Origin: Myxococcales bacterium
GTDB taxonomy: Bacteria > Myxococcota_A > Polyangia > Polyangiales > GCA-016699535
NCBI GenBank assembly: GCA_016699535.1
Contig: CP064980.1
Coordinates: 2,798,001-2,862,000 of the forward strand
DNA: 64,000 nucleotides
Reading direction: 5' to 3'
The notes beneath the pieces were generated by a model. The model did not search any database, was not told the DNA's origin, and saw only the letters and a list, made by a program, of their open reading frames with translations. A program made the position numbers and the translations under genes. Below are positions 1-9,726 of the stretch, one piece after another (positions within the stretch are counted from its first letter, which is position 1; every line of letters begins with the position of its first letter).

Positions 1-11
1 GATTAAGCGCA

Positions 12-35
12 ATGGGGAAGGCTTCCCTTCCCCAT
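12..35 (-). terminator. Hairpin downstream of ndk, possible terminator
   Basis: A perfect 10-bp stem (ATGGGGAAGG paired with CCTTCCCCAT) closes a CTTC loop, 25 bases after the ndk stop codon. It has no U-tract on the minus strand, so it may end or protect the TCA operon transcript rather than act as a classical intrinsic terminator. Confidence 0.4.
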
Positions 36-59
36 CAATGAGCAAATCGAGAAGCGTCC

Positions 60-476
60 TCAGCTACCCAAACCCGGGAAGAAAAAGTTAACTTCGGCTT
101 TGGCTGTCTCCGGACTATCGGAGCCATGACAGGCATTTTCCCCCACATCGGTACCGTAAGCTTTACGAATGGTGCCTGTATCTGCCTTGGCAGGATCAGT
201 TGCACCCATCAGGTCGCGGTAGCGCGCAATAGCATTGTCCGCCTCAAGCGCACTAACCACCACTGGACCGCGAGTCATGAACTCGACAAGCTCGCCATAA
301 AAAGGGCGCTCCTTGTGAACCGCGTAAAACTCCTCGGCTTGAGGTCGACTAAGATGAATCATGCGCAAGCCCTTGATGTTTAGGCCCGCTTTTTCAATCA
401 TCGCTAAGATGTTGCCGATGTTCTGTTTTTCAACTGCATCCGGTTTAATGATGCTTAAGGTTTTTTCTACTGCCAT
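60..476 (-). CDS. ndk: Nucleoside diphosphate kinase
   Basis: Transfers the gamma phosphate of ATP to NDPs through a phospho-histidine, balancing cytoplasmic NTP pools. The 138-residue protein has the usual family length. The N-terminus carries the IIKPDAV signature, and the active-site segment NACHGSDS places the catalytic His at about residue 117, with Cys where Ile, Val or Ala is commoner. It is the last gene of a minus-strand run icd-mdh-sucC-sucD-ndk, 25 bases after sucD. The succinyl-CoA synthetase next door makes a nucleoside triphosphate by substrate-level phosphorylation, which explains why ndk often follows sucCD. Identification is secure. Confidence 0.97.
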   Translation of the reverse strand: MAVEKTLSIIKPDAVEKQNIGNILAMIEKAGLNIKGLRMIHLSRPQAEEFYAVHKERPFYGELVEFMTRGPVVVSALEADNAIARYRDLMGATDPAKADTGTIRKAYGTDVGENACHGSDSPETAKAEVNFFFPGLGS

Positions 477-501
477 TGTTTTCTCCGTCTAAGTAAGCAC
501 G

Positions 502-1377
502 CTAGTTCAAAAGCGTCTTTAGTGTGGAACCCATATCTGATGGCGTTGCTGCCATTTTGACGCCTGCCGCTTGCAGAGCGTTAATCTTGTCTTTTGCAGT
601 ACCTTTGCCGCCCGAAATGATGGCGCCAGCATGTCCCATGCGTTTTCCAGGAGGCGCTGTGGTGCCTGCTATAAAGCCCACAACAGGCTTTTTGAAATTC
701 GCTTTGATGTACTCGGCGGCTTTTTCCTCGGCGCTACCGCCAATCTCGCCAATCATGATCACCGCATCGGTATCCGGATCCGCCTGAAACGCGCTAAGCA
801 CATCAACAAAGTCGGTACCATTGATGGGATCTCCACCGATGCCGACACAACTGCTTTGACCAATACCCAATGCACTAAGCTGGCCAACCGCCTCGTAGGT
901 CAGGGTCCCGCTGCGCGAAACCACACCAACCCGACCTTCTTGGTGAATGTGTCCTGGCATGATGCCGATTTTGCATGCACCTGGAGTGATAACTCCCGGG
1001 CAGTTCGGACCGATCAAGCGAGTCTTGCTTTGGCCATCGAGCACACGACGAACCTTGAGCATGTCCATCGCTGGAATGCCCTCGGTGATCGCCACAACAA
1101 GTTCGATGCCCGCATCGATTGCCTCTAAAATCGCATCGGCAGCAAATGGTGGTGGCACAAAAATGCACGCAGCATTTGCGCCGCTTTGCTCAACTGCCTT
1201 TGCCACGGTGTTGTACACCGGCACTTTTCCTTCAAAAGTCTCGCCTTCTTTGCCTGGCGTTACGCCTGCGACAAGCTGCGTGCCGTACTCAAGCATCTGT
1301 TGCGAATGAAAGGCGCCAGCGCTACCAGTAATCCCCTGAACCAAGAGACGGGTTTCTTTGTTTACAAATATAGCCAT
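502..1377 (-). CDS. sucD: Succinyl-CoA synthetase alpha subunit
   Basis: Alpha subunit of the TCA enzyme that converts succinyl-CoA to succinate with formation of ATP or GTP; it binds CoA and carries the phosphohistidine. The 291-residue length is normal. The CoA-binding Rossmann segment (VQGITGSAG, about residues 13-21) and the GHAGAI motif with active-site His at about residue 249 are intact. It starts two bases after the sucC stop, so the two subunits are probably translationally coupled. It ends in TAG, which shows that TAG is a genuine stop codon in this genome. Confidence 0.98.
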   Translation of the reverse strand: MAIFVNKETRLLVQGITGSAGAFHSQQMLEYGTQLVAGVTPGKEGETFEGKVPVYNTVAKAVEQSGANAACIFVPPPFAADAILEAIDAGIELVVAITEGIPAMDMLKVRRVLDGQSKTRLIGPNCPGVITPGACKIGIMPGHIHQEGRVGVVSRSGTLTYEAVGQLSALGIGQSSCVGIGGDPINGTDFVDVLSAFQADPDTDAVIMIGEIGGSAEEKAAEYIKANFKKPVVGFIAGTTAPPGKRMGHAGAIISGGKGTAKDKINALQAAGVKMAATPSDMGSTLKTLLN

Positions 1378-1379
1378 CG

Positions 1380-2561
1380 TTATTTGCTCTCGTTCACTAG
1401 TTTGACGATTTTCTCAGCGCCATCGGCCATGGTTGTGGCTGGCGTAATCGCCAAACCGGAATGCTCAAGCAGCTCGCGTCCTTTTTCAACGTTGGTGCCT
1501 TCGAGACGAACCACGAGAGGAACGCTAAGGCCAATCTCTTTGCTTGCGGCAATCACGCCTTCGGCAATAATGTCGCACTTCATGATGCCGCCAAAGATGT
1601 TGACGAAAATACCTTTGACATCTTCCGAACTCAAAATCATCTTAAACGCTTTTGTAACAGCTTCTTGCGTTGCGCCACCGCCCACGTCCAAGAAGTTTGC
1701 AGGCTCACCGCCAAAGTTCTTGATAATATCCATGGTAGCCATCGCGAGACCTGCACCATTAACCAAGCAACCAATGTTACCACTAAGCTGCACATAGCTC
1801 AGGCCAGCCGCTTTAGCTTCGAGTTCAACTGGATTCTCTTCGGTCAAATCACGTAGCTCATCCCACTGTTTGTGCCGAAAGGCAGCGCTGTCATCAAGAT
1901 TGAGCTTGGCATCGAGTGCCAAAACATCGCCATCATTGGTTACGACCAAAGGATTGATTTCGGCAAGCGAGCAGTCCTCTTTAACAAACAGTTCGCTCAA
2001 ACCCGAAAGGATCTTTGAAAACTGCTTCATGGCCGAATTGTCGAAGCACAGGGCATAGGCAAGCTGACGCATTTGATAAGGCATCAGACCCACGGCAGGA
2101 TCCACAAAGACTTTGATAATTTTCTCCGGCGTCTTCTCGGCCACCTCTTCGATGTCCATGCCGCCTTCAGTTGATACCATGATCGCAACACGTTGTGTTT
2201 CGCGATCAAGTACCAAAGCAAGATAGAGCTCACGTGCAACAGCTAGCCCTTGCTCAACCAAAAGACGGCCTACCTTCTTGCCCTCCGGGCCGGTCTGATG
2301 AGTGACAAGTACTTTACCAAGTAGCTCGGAGGCAGCAGCGCATGCTGCAGCTGCCCCTTTTACTACTTTGACTCCACCGGCTTTGCCGCGCCCGCCAGCA
2401 TGGATTTGAGCTTTGATGACCACCGTCTCGTTACCGGTTTGCTGGATCAAAGTCTTGGCGTGCGCTTCGGCTTCCTTCGCGTCAAACGCTGCCATGCCTT
2501 TGGGCACTGCAATGCCGTATTGCCTGAAGAGTTCTTTACCTTGGTACTCGTGTAAGTTCAT
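1380..2561 (-). CDS. sucC: Succinyl-CoA synthetase beta subunit
   Basis: Beta, nucleotide-binding subunit of succinyl-CoA synthetase, partner of the adjacent sucD product. The 393-residue protein starts with the family's MNLHEYQGKELF segment and has an ATP-grasp domain (KAQIHAGGRGKAGG at about 50-63) and the C-terminal ligase domain with the GGIMKCD segment. Length is normal and the frame is uninterrupted. It lies 66 bases downstream of mdh. Whether it prefers ATP or GTP cannot be read from these motifs. Confidence 0.98.
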   Translation of the reverse strand: MNLHEYQGKELFRQYGIAVPKGMAAFDAKEAEAHAKTLIQQTGNETVVIKAQIHAGGRGKAGGVKVVKGAAAACAAASELLGKVLVTHQTGPEGKKVGRLLVEQGLAVARELYLALVLDRETQRVAIMVSTEGGMDIEEVAEKTPEKIIKVFVDPAVGLMPYQMRQLAYALCFDNSAMKQFSKILSGLSELFVKEDCSLAEINPLVVTNDGDVLALDAKLNLDDSAAFRHKQWDELRDLTEENPVELEAKAAGLSYVQLSGNIGCLVNGAGLAMATMDIIKNFGGEPANFLDVGGGATQEAVTKAFKMILSSEDVKGIFVNIFGGIMKCDIIAEGVIAASKEIGLSVPLVVRLEGTNVEKGRELLEHSGLAITPATTMADGAEKIVKLVNESK

Positions 2562-2627
2562 CCATCCATCCGTGTCATGCTCGCGCCGCGCCAGCGTGCG
2601 CTCGACTAAAACTAAGAGCGTGGCGCT

Positions 2628-3566
2628 TTATAGCTTTTTTGCCGCGTCTAGCAACTCTGTAACCGCTTCCGCGCTCTTTTTTAGCATGCCTTTTTCATCG
2701 GCACTGAGCTCGACTTCAACGATTTTCTCGATACCGCCAGCGCCAATGACCACTGGAACGCCCAAATACAGGTCTTTTAGACCGTATTCACCGCTCAAAT
2801 AGGCTGCACACGGCAGCATACGCTTTTGATCCTTCAGATAGCTTTCGGCCATCGCGATCGCGCCCGCAGCCGGTGCAAAATAAGCACTTGTGCCCATGAG
2901 CTTCACGATTTCGCCGCCACCAAAGCGTGTACGCTCAACGATGGCGTTAATGACGTCTTCTTTAATGAGCTGTCGAGCTGGCACACCGTTGATCGTGCAA
3001 TAACTCAGACAAGGCACCATGGTATCGCCATGACCGCCGAGCACCATCGTCTTAACTTCCTTGACGCTCACACCAGCCGCCTCAGCCAAAAAGCATTGAA
3101 AGCGTGCGCCATCAAGTGCGCCGGCCATACCCACCACGCGCTTGGCATCAAAGCCGGTGACATTCTTCATCTCGTTAACCATCGCATCAAGTGGATTTGA
3201 GATCACGATCACAAAAGCCTTCGGAGCGTTCTTCTTGATGCCTTCGGCTACGGCGCGAATGATCTTCAGGTTAATCGAGAGCAAATCATCACGGCTCATG
3301 CCAGGTTTGCGAGGCACACCCGCGGTGACTATCACCACATCCGCACCCGCTATATCGGCATAGTTTGACGTGCCGATGATATTTGCATCGAAGCCATCAA
3401 GTGCACCGGCCTGCATCAGATCAAGCGCTTTGCCTTTGGCCACACCCTCTTTGTCCGGAATGTCGACTAACACGACATCGCCAAGCTCGCGCCGCGCTGC
3501 CAGCGCTGCAAGTTCCCCACCAATATTACCCGCGCCAATCAGCGCAATCTTTTTTCGTCCAGTCAT
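2628..3566 (-). CDS. mdh: Malate dehydrogenase, LDH-like type
   Basis: Oxidises malate to oxaloacetate with NAD. The 312-residue protein belongs to the LDH-like tetrameric Mdh class. The dinucleotide-binding GAGNIGG lies at 11-17, an Asp at 35 ends the second strand and indicates NAD preference, the substrate loop contains RKPGMSRDD (86-94), and the catalytic His is in GGHGD at about 179. It follows icd by three bases and precedes sucC, so it belongs to the same TCA operon. Confidence 0.97.
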   Translation of the reverse strand: MTGRKKIALIGAGNIGGELAALAARRELGDVVLVDIPDKEGVAKGKALDLMQAGALDGFDANIIGTSNYADIAGADVVIVTAGVPRKPGMSRDDLLSINLKIIRAVAEGIKKNAPKAFVIVISNPLDAMVNEMKNVTGFDAKRVVGMAGALDGARFQCFLAEAAGVSVKEVKTMVLGGHGDTMVPCLSYCTINGVPARQLIKEDVINAIVERTRFGGGEIVKLMGTSAYFAPAAGAIAMAESYLKDQKRMLPCAAYLSGEYGLKDLYLGVPVVIGAGGIEKIVEVELSADEKGMLKKSAEAVTELLDAAKKL

Positions 3567-3569
3567 GGT

Positions 3570-4877
3570 TCAATCTCCCATATGGCGAATCACTGCATCG
3601 CCAAATTCTGAGCATTTTATTTTTGTGGCTCCATCCATGAGCCGCGCAAAATCGTAAGTTACCGTCTTGGCGCCAATCGCACCGTTCATGCCTTTAACCA
3701 CAAGCTCGGCAGCTTCCTTCCAGCCTAGATGCCTAAGCATCATCTCGCCGCTTAGAATCACCGAACCTGGATTCACCACGTCTTTATCGGCGTATTTCGG
3801 AGCCGTTCCGTGCGTGGCTTCAAAAATCGCATGCCCGCTCTCGTAGTTAATATTGCCGCCCGGCGCAATGCCGATGCCGCCCACTTGCGCAGCCAAAGCA
3901 TCACTCAAATAATCGCCGTTGAGATTCAAGGTTGCAATCACCTCAAACTCGCCCGGCCGGGTAAGCACTTGTTGAAGCGCAATATCGGCTATCGCATCTT
4001 TGACAATAATCTTTCCGGCCTTTTGTGCAGCCGCTTGCTCTTTATTTGCGGCCTCTTCGCCTTGCTCAGCTTTGGTACGTTCCCACTCCGTCCAGGTGTA
4101 GCACTGATCTTTGAACTCACTTTCAGCAAGCTCATAACCCCATTTACGGAAAGCTCCCTCGGTGTACTTCATGATGTTGCCTTTGTGCACTAAGGCCACA
4201 CTCGTACGTTTGTTCTCAATGGCATAGTTAATCGCCGCTCGGACTAAACGCTCCGTGCCCTCTTTCGAGACCGGTTTGATACCGATGCCAGAGCTTTGCG
4301 GGAAACGAATCTTACCATAACGCGCAGGGAAGCTTTCTTTGATAAAAGCCAGCACCTTTTGCACATCGGCACTACCCGCTTCAAACTCGATTCCAGCGTA
4401 GATATCCTCGGTATTCTCCCGAAATATCACCATATCGACAAGACCAGGCTGCTTGACGGGCGAAGGAGCACCTTCATACCAGCGCACCGGCCGCAAACAG
4501 GTATACAAGTCCAACAATTGCCGAAGCGCCACGTTCAGCGAGCTAAACCCACCGCCAATCGGTGTGGTCAAAGGCCCTTTGATCCCAACAAGATACTCGC
4601 GAAAACCTGCAACCGTTTGATCGGGAAGCCAGTTATTGAAGAGCTTAAAGGCTTTTTCGCCGGCATAAACTTCCCACCAGGCGATTTTCTTCTTGCCTCG
4701 ATAGGCTTTTTCGACCGCCGCATCGAGCACGCGTTTTGAAGCCCGCCAAATATCAGGCCCGGTCCCATCTCCCTCAATAAAGGGCACAATGGGGTTGTCT
4801 GGCACATGGAGCTCACCAACCTTCGCTAAAGTAATGGGTTTTCCGCTCGCTGGCGGCGCAAAGCTCTGTTCTGCCAT
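3570..4877 (-). CDS. icd: Isocitrate dehydrogenase, NADP-dependent
   Basis: Converts isocitrate to 2-oxoglutarate and CO2 with reduction of NADP. The protein is of the homodimeric E. coli type: the substrate loop SSLNVALRQ holds the serine equivalent to E. coli Ser113, and ATHGTAPKYADKD carries the Lys-Tyr pair that selects NADP. I start it at the ATG at 4877 (MAEQSF), because a GGAGG ribosome site lies about ten bases upstream; an in-frame ATG at 4916 would add 13 residues with no homology or RBS. It is the first gene of the icd-mdh-sucC-sucD-ndk run, so the operon promoter should lie in 4878-5151. Confidence 0.96.
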   Translation of the reverse strand: MAEQSFAPPASGKPITLAKVGELHVPDNPIVPFIEGDGTGPDIWRASKRVLDAAVEKAYRGKKKIAWWEVYAGEKAFKLFNNWLPDQTVAGFREYLVGIKGPLTTPIGGGFSSLNVALRQLLDLYTCLRPVRWYEGAPSPVKQPGLVDMVIFRENTEDIYAGIEFEAGSADVQKVLAFIKESFPARYGKIRFPQSSGIGIKPVSKEGTERLVRAAINYAIENKRTSVALVHKGNIMKYTEGAFRKWGYELAESEFKDQCYTWTEWERTKAEQGEEAANKEQAAAQKAGKIIVKDAIADIALQQVLTRPGEFEVIATLNLNGDYLSDALAAQVGGIGIAPGGNINYESGHAIFEATHGTAPKYADKDVVNPGSVILSGEMMLRHLGWKEAAELVVKGMNGAIGAKTVTYDFARLMDGATKIKCSEFGDAVIRHMGD

Positions 4878-5151
4878 CGCACACCTCCATAATAGGGCGG
4901 CGCTTTGATACCACAATTAAGCTGCTTTGGGGCAGAAAGTGCGCATGGTAACCTACAAAGAGTTAATCGTTGTCGTATCCGATTGCTGGCGATGCGCCAA
5001 CTGGAATCTTTGCAGTCGATAGTGAGCATTTTTTGCCCTACCTGAGGTCAACGAACCCCCTCCTAACCGATATTACCGTAGCAAATTCCGGTGATATTTC
5101 AGAGAAAATCTATGGCATCCTTTTTGCTTATACAGAAAGAGGGAGCTTGCG

Positions 5152-7253
5152 ATGAGACATCTACGATTTTGGAAATACCACGTTATCCGTATTATCAGTG
5201 TAGCAAGCCTCCCGACCGTTCTGCTCAGCTGCACTCCACATGGTGGAGAATCTTTAAGTTCTGGCGGCAGTGCTCAATACCAAGAGAGCTGCAATCCCAA
5301 TCAGTATTTGCGCTGGTTTCAAAAATCCAACGGGGATTTTTTGTCTCTAAGAGAAGGTCTCGGTTTGCGTGAATCCCCGATTCAATTTACCTACGGTGAC
5401 GATATGGTCGACTCTTCTTCTGGAAGAATCATCCGGTATCCGAGCTGTCCGGTTGCAGCACCCGCTACACAACCCCTTCTTTTTCCAGTTTTCCTTGTCG
5501 ACTTTGACGACTTTGAACCCACCACACGAAATGCAAACTATAGAAAAACCACCCCTGAAGATTTTGAGTCGTACCTAAACGACACCGTTTCCGAATACTA
5601 TCGAGAAGCGTCCGGTCAACAACTTAACATCGAGTTCGAAGTGATTGGTTGGATAAAATCCAACGCCACCACAAATTCGGCGTTACGCTCGCGCGAAAGT
5701 TACCTCCAGTTGCGGTCTGACGGCAACGAAGATCGCTGTCTGAGTCGTAGCATCGTCAAAGATGCGCTCATCGATGCCGTGCGAGTACATGGAATTGATT
5801 TGCAACGATTTGATTCTGACAAAAACTTCGTCCTGGATGGCTTTGCCGTGGTCAATGAAGGGACGGTGAGTGTATGCAACTCTCCTCCCAACGAAATCGG
5901 ATCAGGCGGGACACGCTCCTATTCATTCATGGTTTCAACCTGGGATGATTATGCCTACGACGATGAGAAAGCAGAAGAGCGTGTTCATTATCAAAACCTC
6001 CGAGATCTGTTGCCAGAGCTAAGCGAAGACTTGCTCATCTCCTACGGTTTTCATACGGCCGAGTACACTTCGAATGAGATTTCCCTAGCAGGGAGCACAT
6101 CGACATGGATACATGAACTTGGCCACGTATTGCTAGGATATCAAGATTTCTATGGCTACTTTGAAGACAACCACAAACCTTACGAATTTGGCTCCTGGAT
6201 GATGAGTAGCACTGGCGCAGAACGCCATCCCGCGGCGCTTGAAAAATGGCTCTTCGCGAAATGGCTCGAGCCCACAACGATATTTTCAAACGACCAGCCT
6301 CAAACCTTCACGGTTAAAACCAATGAGATTCCTGCAGGCAGCATTTACGAAGATTCCGCGTATCTCTACATTCTTCCGTTTCCAAACCACCCCGAACGAT
6401 TTATCGCATTGAGAACCGTTGGTTTGCCGAGGACGGCAACGCTCAATCAAAATGGGCAAGCAAAGGAAACTACCATATGGAGAGCGGCCTCATGATCACC
6501 GAAGTCGATCTCGGTCGCAGCCATGGCAGCCACAAAGGTCCTCAACTGCATCGCGTGGTGCCTACGCGCGGTGATGTTACTACCGACACCGGACTGTTAG
6601 CTCTTGGCAGGGCATTCCTTAAGGATGAGGAGTTCAAGCATTGCTACGAAATCGAAGGGCAAATCGAACCTTTTTGTGTTTCGATCAGGAACTTGAGTTC
6701 ACCGGAACCAAGTGCACAGTTTCAGGTGGGATTTTCGATTGGCGACTGTGGCTCCTACGGCGGGACGGTTTGTTACAATAATTTAACAGATGCTAATGAA
6801 GATGGCTGCGATGATAACTGGCCAATTCAGGACTCGGATCGCGCAGAAGTATGTCGCACTTACCGTGCTGCCAATCGAACTTCTCCCAGCATCGAATGGC
6901 AACTCCTTGGCGACCGCAACGGGCGCACTGACGACTGCCAACTTTGTATGGCGTATCGGCCCGGAAGGTCCGTCGGTAGCTGCGGAGAGCTTGGAGGCAC
7001 CCATTGTTTCAATGTCCTCGACGACATAGATCCAGTGGATGGTTGCGATGACAACTGGTCAGCCGCTAACCAGTGCGATACCAATTCGTCCCAAAGCTGT
7101 GACTTGCAGGGACGTTATTTCCAAAATTTGGTATGCAGTGCTTACAACGATCTTTTCCGCAGGAGCAGAAATAATCAATGGCGCATCGCTGATGGCAGCG
7201 TATTAGGACAGACTGACGACTGCCAGATGTGTTTACGTTACCCAGCATACTAG
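5152..7253 (+). CDS. M6-type secreted metalloprotease lipoprotein with Cys-rich tail (frame broken)
   Basis: Predicted extracytoplasmic zinc protease. The start follows an AGAGGGAG site. A signal peptide ends in a lipobox (LLSC, Cys27). The zinc motif HELGHVLLGYQD (about 321-332) matches HExxHxxGxxD as in the immune inhibitor A / M6 family, followed by a Gly-Ser-Trp-Met segment. The frame breaks at 6400-6402: adding one T to the TTT run joins ERF to YRIENRWF and gives one protein of about 700 residues. The C-terminus then carries two Cys-rich repeats (DGCDDNW and TDDCQ(L/M)C in each) separated by about 80 residues. Substrate is unknown. The break is more likely a sequence error than a stop in biology. 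Confidence 0.75.
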
Positions 7254-7275
7254 TGCGCGACGTAGGCACTCTTTG

Positions 7276-7652
7276 ATGCGCCAACGCTTCCAACAGGAAC
7301 AAGCTCGCCTTGTCTTAGTTTGTTTAAGCCGGTTGAATTTCAGAGCAGCTTTCTCAACAGTGCTAATTTTCGTGCCACCGAAAAAGCAAATCAAAGCTTG
7401 TGGTGGAAGCATGAACGTTATCATCGACGGATGCTCGCCAATTGCTACGAGCAGACCGCCGCTCAGCTCAAAGATCAGAAACACCTTCAACATGAATTCT
7501 TTAAAAAGCGTGCTTCTGAAAAGCCAGCAGATACTTGGCAAGCTCATTTCGAGCATCTGGGTGCTTGGACTCGCAATCTTAGCAGCAGAGACACCTGCCC
7601 AAGCCTTTTTTCGCTGTATTGGGCATGGCAGCAACGTTATGCGCGGCTCTAA
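7276..7652 (+). CDS. Hypothetical protein (frame probably broken near 7320)
   Basis: I do not recognise this protein. The part from 7320 on reads as a hydrophilic, Trp/His/Lys/Glu-rich chain of about 110 residues typical of a real soluble protein. An ATG at 7276 opens a plausible N-terminus (MRQRFQQEQ) in another frame, and adding one T to the run at 7319-7321 joins the two into about 125 residues. No signal peptide, membrane segment or known motif was seen, and no clear ribosome site. If the join is wrong, the gene would begin at the TTG at 7320. Confidence 0.35.
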
Positions 7653-7698
7653 AACAAAGAGGCTTGCATCCAGCCACCGCTCGCCCTACCTTTAGCCA

Positions 7699-8022
7699 GT
7701 GAAGCCATCACCCAAAAGCTACGAAGAGTTTTGGCCCTACTATTTAGCTCAGCACCGGCATCCGGTCTCACGCACGTTGCATGTTTTAGGAACAACACTT
7801 GCTCTGTTTTGTCTCGCGCTATCTGTTTTCATCGATCTGCGTTGGATAATTGTTGCCCCCATAGTTGGCTACGGTCTTGCATGGACAGGCCATGTCGTTT
7901 TTGAGAAGAACAAACCCGCGACCTTTGGCCACCCTTTGTGGTCTTTGCGAGCTGACTTTCGCATGTGGCGATTAATACTCACAGGTCGGAAAATGCAAGC
8001 AAGCGAGCAAAACCGCCCGTAG
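7699..8022 (+). CDS. DUF962 / Mpo1-like small membrane protein
   Basis: A 107-residue protein that matches the DUF962 pattern: YEEFWPYYLAQH near the N-terminus, RTLHVLGT, two hydrophobic helices (about 28-46 and 50-68), then VFEKNKPATFGHPLWS and DFRMW. The conserved His residues of the family (H19, H21, H28, H64) are present. The yeast relative Mpo1 is a dioxygenase of 2-hydroxy fatty acids; transferring that activity to this short bacterial form is inference. It starts at GTG. It is shorter than many homologues but has both helices and the signature. Confidence 0.8.
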   Translation: MKPSPKSYEEFWPYYLAQHRHPVSRTLHVLGTTLALFCLALSVFIDLRWIIVAPIVGYGLAWTGHVVFEKNKPATFGHPLWSLRADFRMWRLILTGRKMQASEQNRP

Positions 8023-8079
8023 CCAGCGGCCATGTTTGAGGTAAGTTGATATAGCACTGCGCTACTGTATCATTAGCCT

Positions 8080-9717
8080 GTGAACTTTCGCCAAACAAGC
8101 TTGCTTTGTATTCTTGTATTCGGGTTGGCCTGCGGGCGTATTGGTTTTGATTCACTCACCAACGCCGATACCGTTGACAGCAATGGCAATTGCACTGACG
8201 GCATTTTAAATGGAAACGAAAGCGCCATCGACTGCGGTGGCGCTTGCGCTGCATGTCCGCAAGATCAGACTTGCAACAATGGTAGCGATTGCGTTTCAGG
8301 CGTTTGTGCCAACAACCAATGCGCAGCAGTTGCTCATTGCTTGGATGCCGTCCTCAACAACGACGAAAGCGATATCGACTGTGGAGGAACAGACTGTTTA
8401 CCCTGCGGTGACGGGCAAAACTGCCTAAACACATCGGATTGTGAATCAATGGTATGCGCAGTGGGGGTATGCCAAGTTCCATCTTGCAGTGACGGTGTGC
8501 AAAATGGCAATGAAGGCGGTGTGGATTGTGGCGGCTCGGCTTGCGACTTCTGTAGTGGCAGCACGGTGCTTACACCAACGTGGTCTCAGTCGAGTCGTGA
8601 CTACTTTGGCTGGGACATCGACACCGATGGCAACTATTCCATCATTGGCTCTCCGGAAGATGACGAGCAAGGTTCTGCTGCTGGCGCGGTATATCTTGCT
8701 GAACGAAGCGGCCAGAGCTGGAGTATTGTTGAACGTATTACAGCTTCGGATCCAAACGCAGGCTACGAGTTTGGGATTTCGGTGGCGATTCATGGAAACT
8801 ATGCCTTGGCGGGCGTTTACTTTGATCACACGATCGAAAACGATTCAGGAGCATTTTACGTCCTTGAACGCGCCAGTGATGGCAGCTGGAGTGAGTGCGC
8901 CAAAGTCAAAGCAGCCATACCTGTTGTATGGGAAAAAATGGGGTGGTCAGGACTAGTTTACGATGGACGCTATGCTTTTGTACCAGCTCCTTTTTATGGA
9001 GACAGCGAATCAGCGCAGGGCCAAGTTCATGTCTTTGAACGCAGCAGTGGTTGCAACTTCGTCGAACTGCAAGGCGCTGGCTTTCCTATACAAAACCCAA
9101 GCCCCACGCCTGATGCAAACTTTGGCATCGGCGTCGAGTTGGATGGCAGCTATCTAGCGATTAGCGCACCAGGTGACAGCAACGCCGGCAGTAATGTTGG
9201 TGCTGTTTATCTATTCACATTGCAAGGTTCTGAATGGTTTTTTTCACAAAGCATCGTTCCTCAAACACCGGTGAGCGGCGGTAGTTTTGGCGACGCAATA
9301 AGCCTAGTAGGTACACAATTGCTCATTGGTGCTTCGGGCTCTAACTCGACAAATGGAAACGCTTACATTTCAGAGCTTGTCAACGGAAGCTGGTCAAGCC
9401 CTCAGCTGACTTTGTCTGCTTCTCAGACTGTCGGGGAATACTACGGCGCAGGTGTTGGCATCGCAGGACAGACACTGTTGGTCGGCGCACCTCAAGGCAA
9501 CAATATTTACTCGAATTTTGCAGGACGTATTGCGTCCTTCAGCAAAGATCAAAACGGCGACTGGAGCGAAGGCCCCGAAATCGCAGCCAACATCAATGGA
9601 AGCGAAGATGCGTTTTTCGGTGGTTTTTTTGGCAGCCCCATCGTTACCAAAAACGGCTGGACCTTGGTTAGCAGCATGCTCGATCCAAACGGACGCGTTT
9701 ATTTCTATCCGTACTGA
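8080..9717 (+). CDS. Lipoprotein with Cys-rich DCGG repeats and FG-GAP-like propeller
   Basis: A 545-residue envelope lipoprotein: signal peptide with LAC lipobox (Cys18), then three Cys-rich repeats of about 45 residues built on a pattern like C.DG..NG.E...DCGG..C..C (about 38-165), then a beta-rich region with recurring phrases such as GAVYL, GISVAI, ALAGVY and LLIGA that resemble FG-GAP/integrin-type propeller blades. The fold suggests a surface binding or display role. The start is GTG. It converges with the SDR gene, leaving only nine bases between stop codons. The DCGG repeats are, to my knowledge, frequent in Myxococcota surface proteins. Confidence 0.75.
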   Translation: MNFRQTSLLCILVFGLACGRIGFDSLTNADTVDSNGNCTDGILNGNESAIDCGGACAACPQDQTCNNGSDCVSGVCANNQCAAVAHCLDAVLNNDESDIDCGGTDCLPCGDGQNCLNTSDCESMVCAVGVCQVPSCSDGVQNGNEGGVDCGGSACDFCSGSTVLTPTWSQSSRDYFGWDIDTDGNYSIIGSPEDDEQGSAAGAVYLAERSGQSWSIVERITASDPNAGYEFGISVAIHGNYALAGVYFDHTIENDSGAFYVLERASDGSWSECAKVKAAIPVVWEKMGWSGLVYDGRYAFVPAPFYGDSESAQGQVHVFERSSGCNFVELQGAGFPIQNPSPTPDANFGIGVELDGSYLAISAPGDSNAGSNVGAVYLFTLQGSEWFFSQSIVPQTPVSGGSFGDAISLVGTQLLIGASGSNSTNGNAYISELVNGSWSSPQLTLSASQTVGEYYGAGVGIAGQTLLVGAPQGNNIYSNFAGRIASFSKDQNGDWSEGPEIAANINGSEDAFFGGFFGSPIVTKNGWTLVSSMLDPNGRVYFYPY

Positions 9718-9726
9718 GGGTGGGTG

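Noticed and set aside
571..1128. Long open frames antisense to sucD and other conserved genes
   Set aside because: They mirror strongly conserved genes on the other strand, have no family features and no ribosome sites.
6390..6410. Programmed -1 frameshift in the M6 protease gene
   Set aside because: No canonical X XXY YYZ slippery heptamer is present, and similar one-base breaks occur in many unrelated genes, so a sequence error is simpler.
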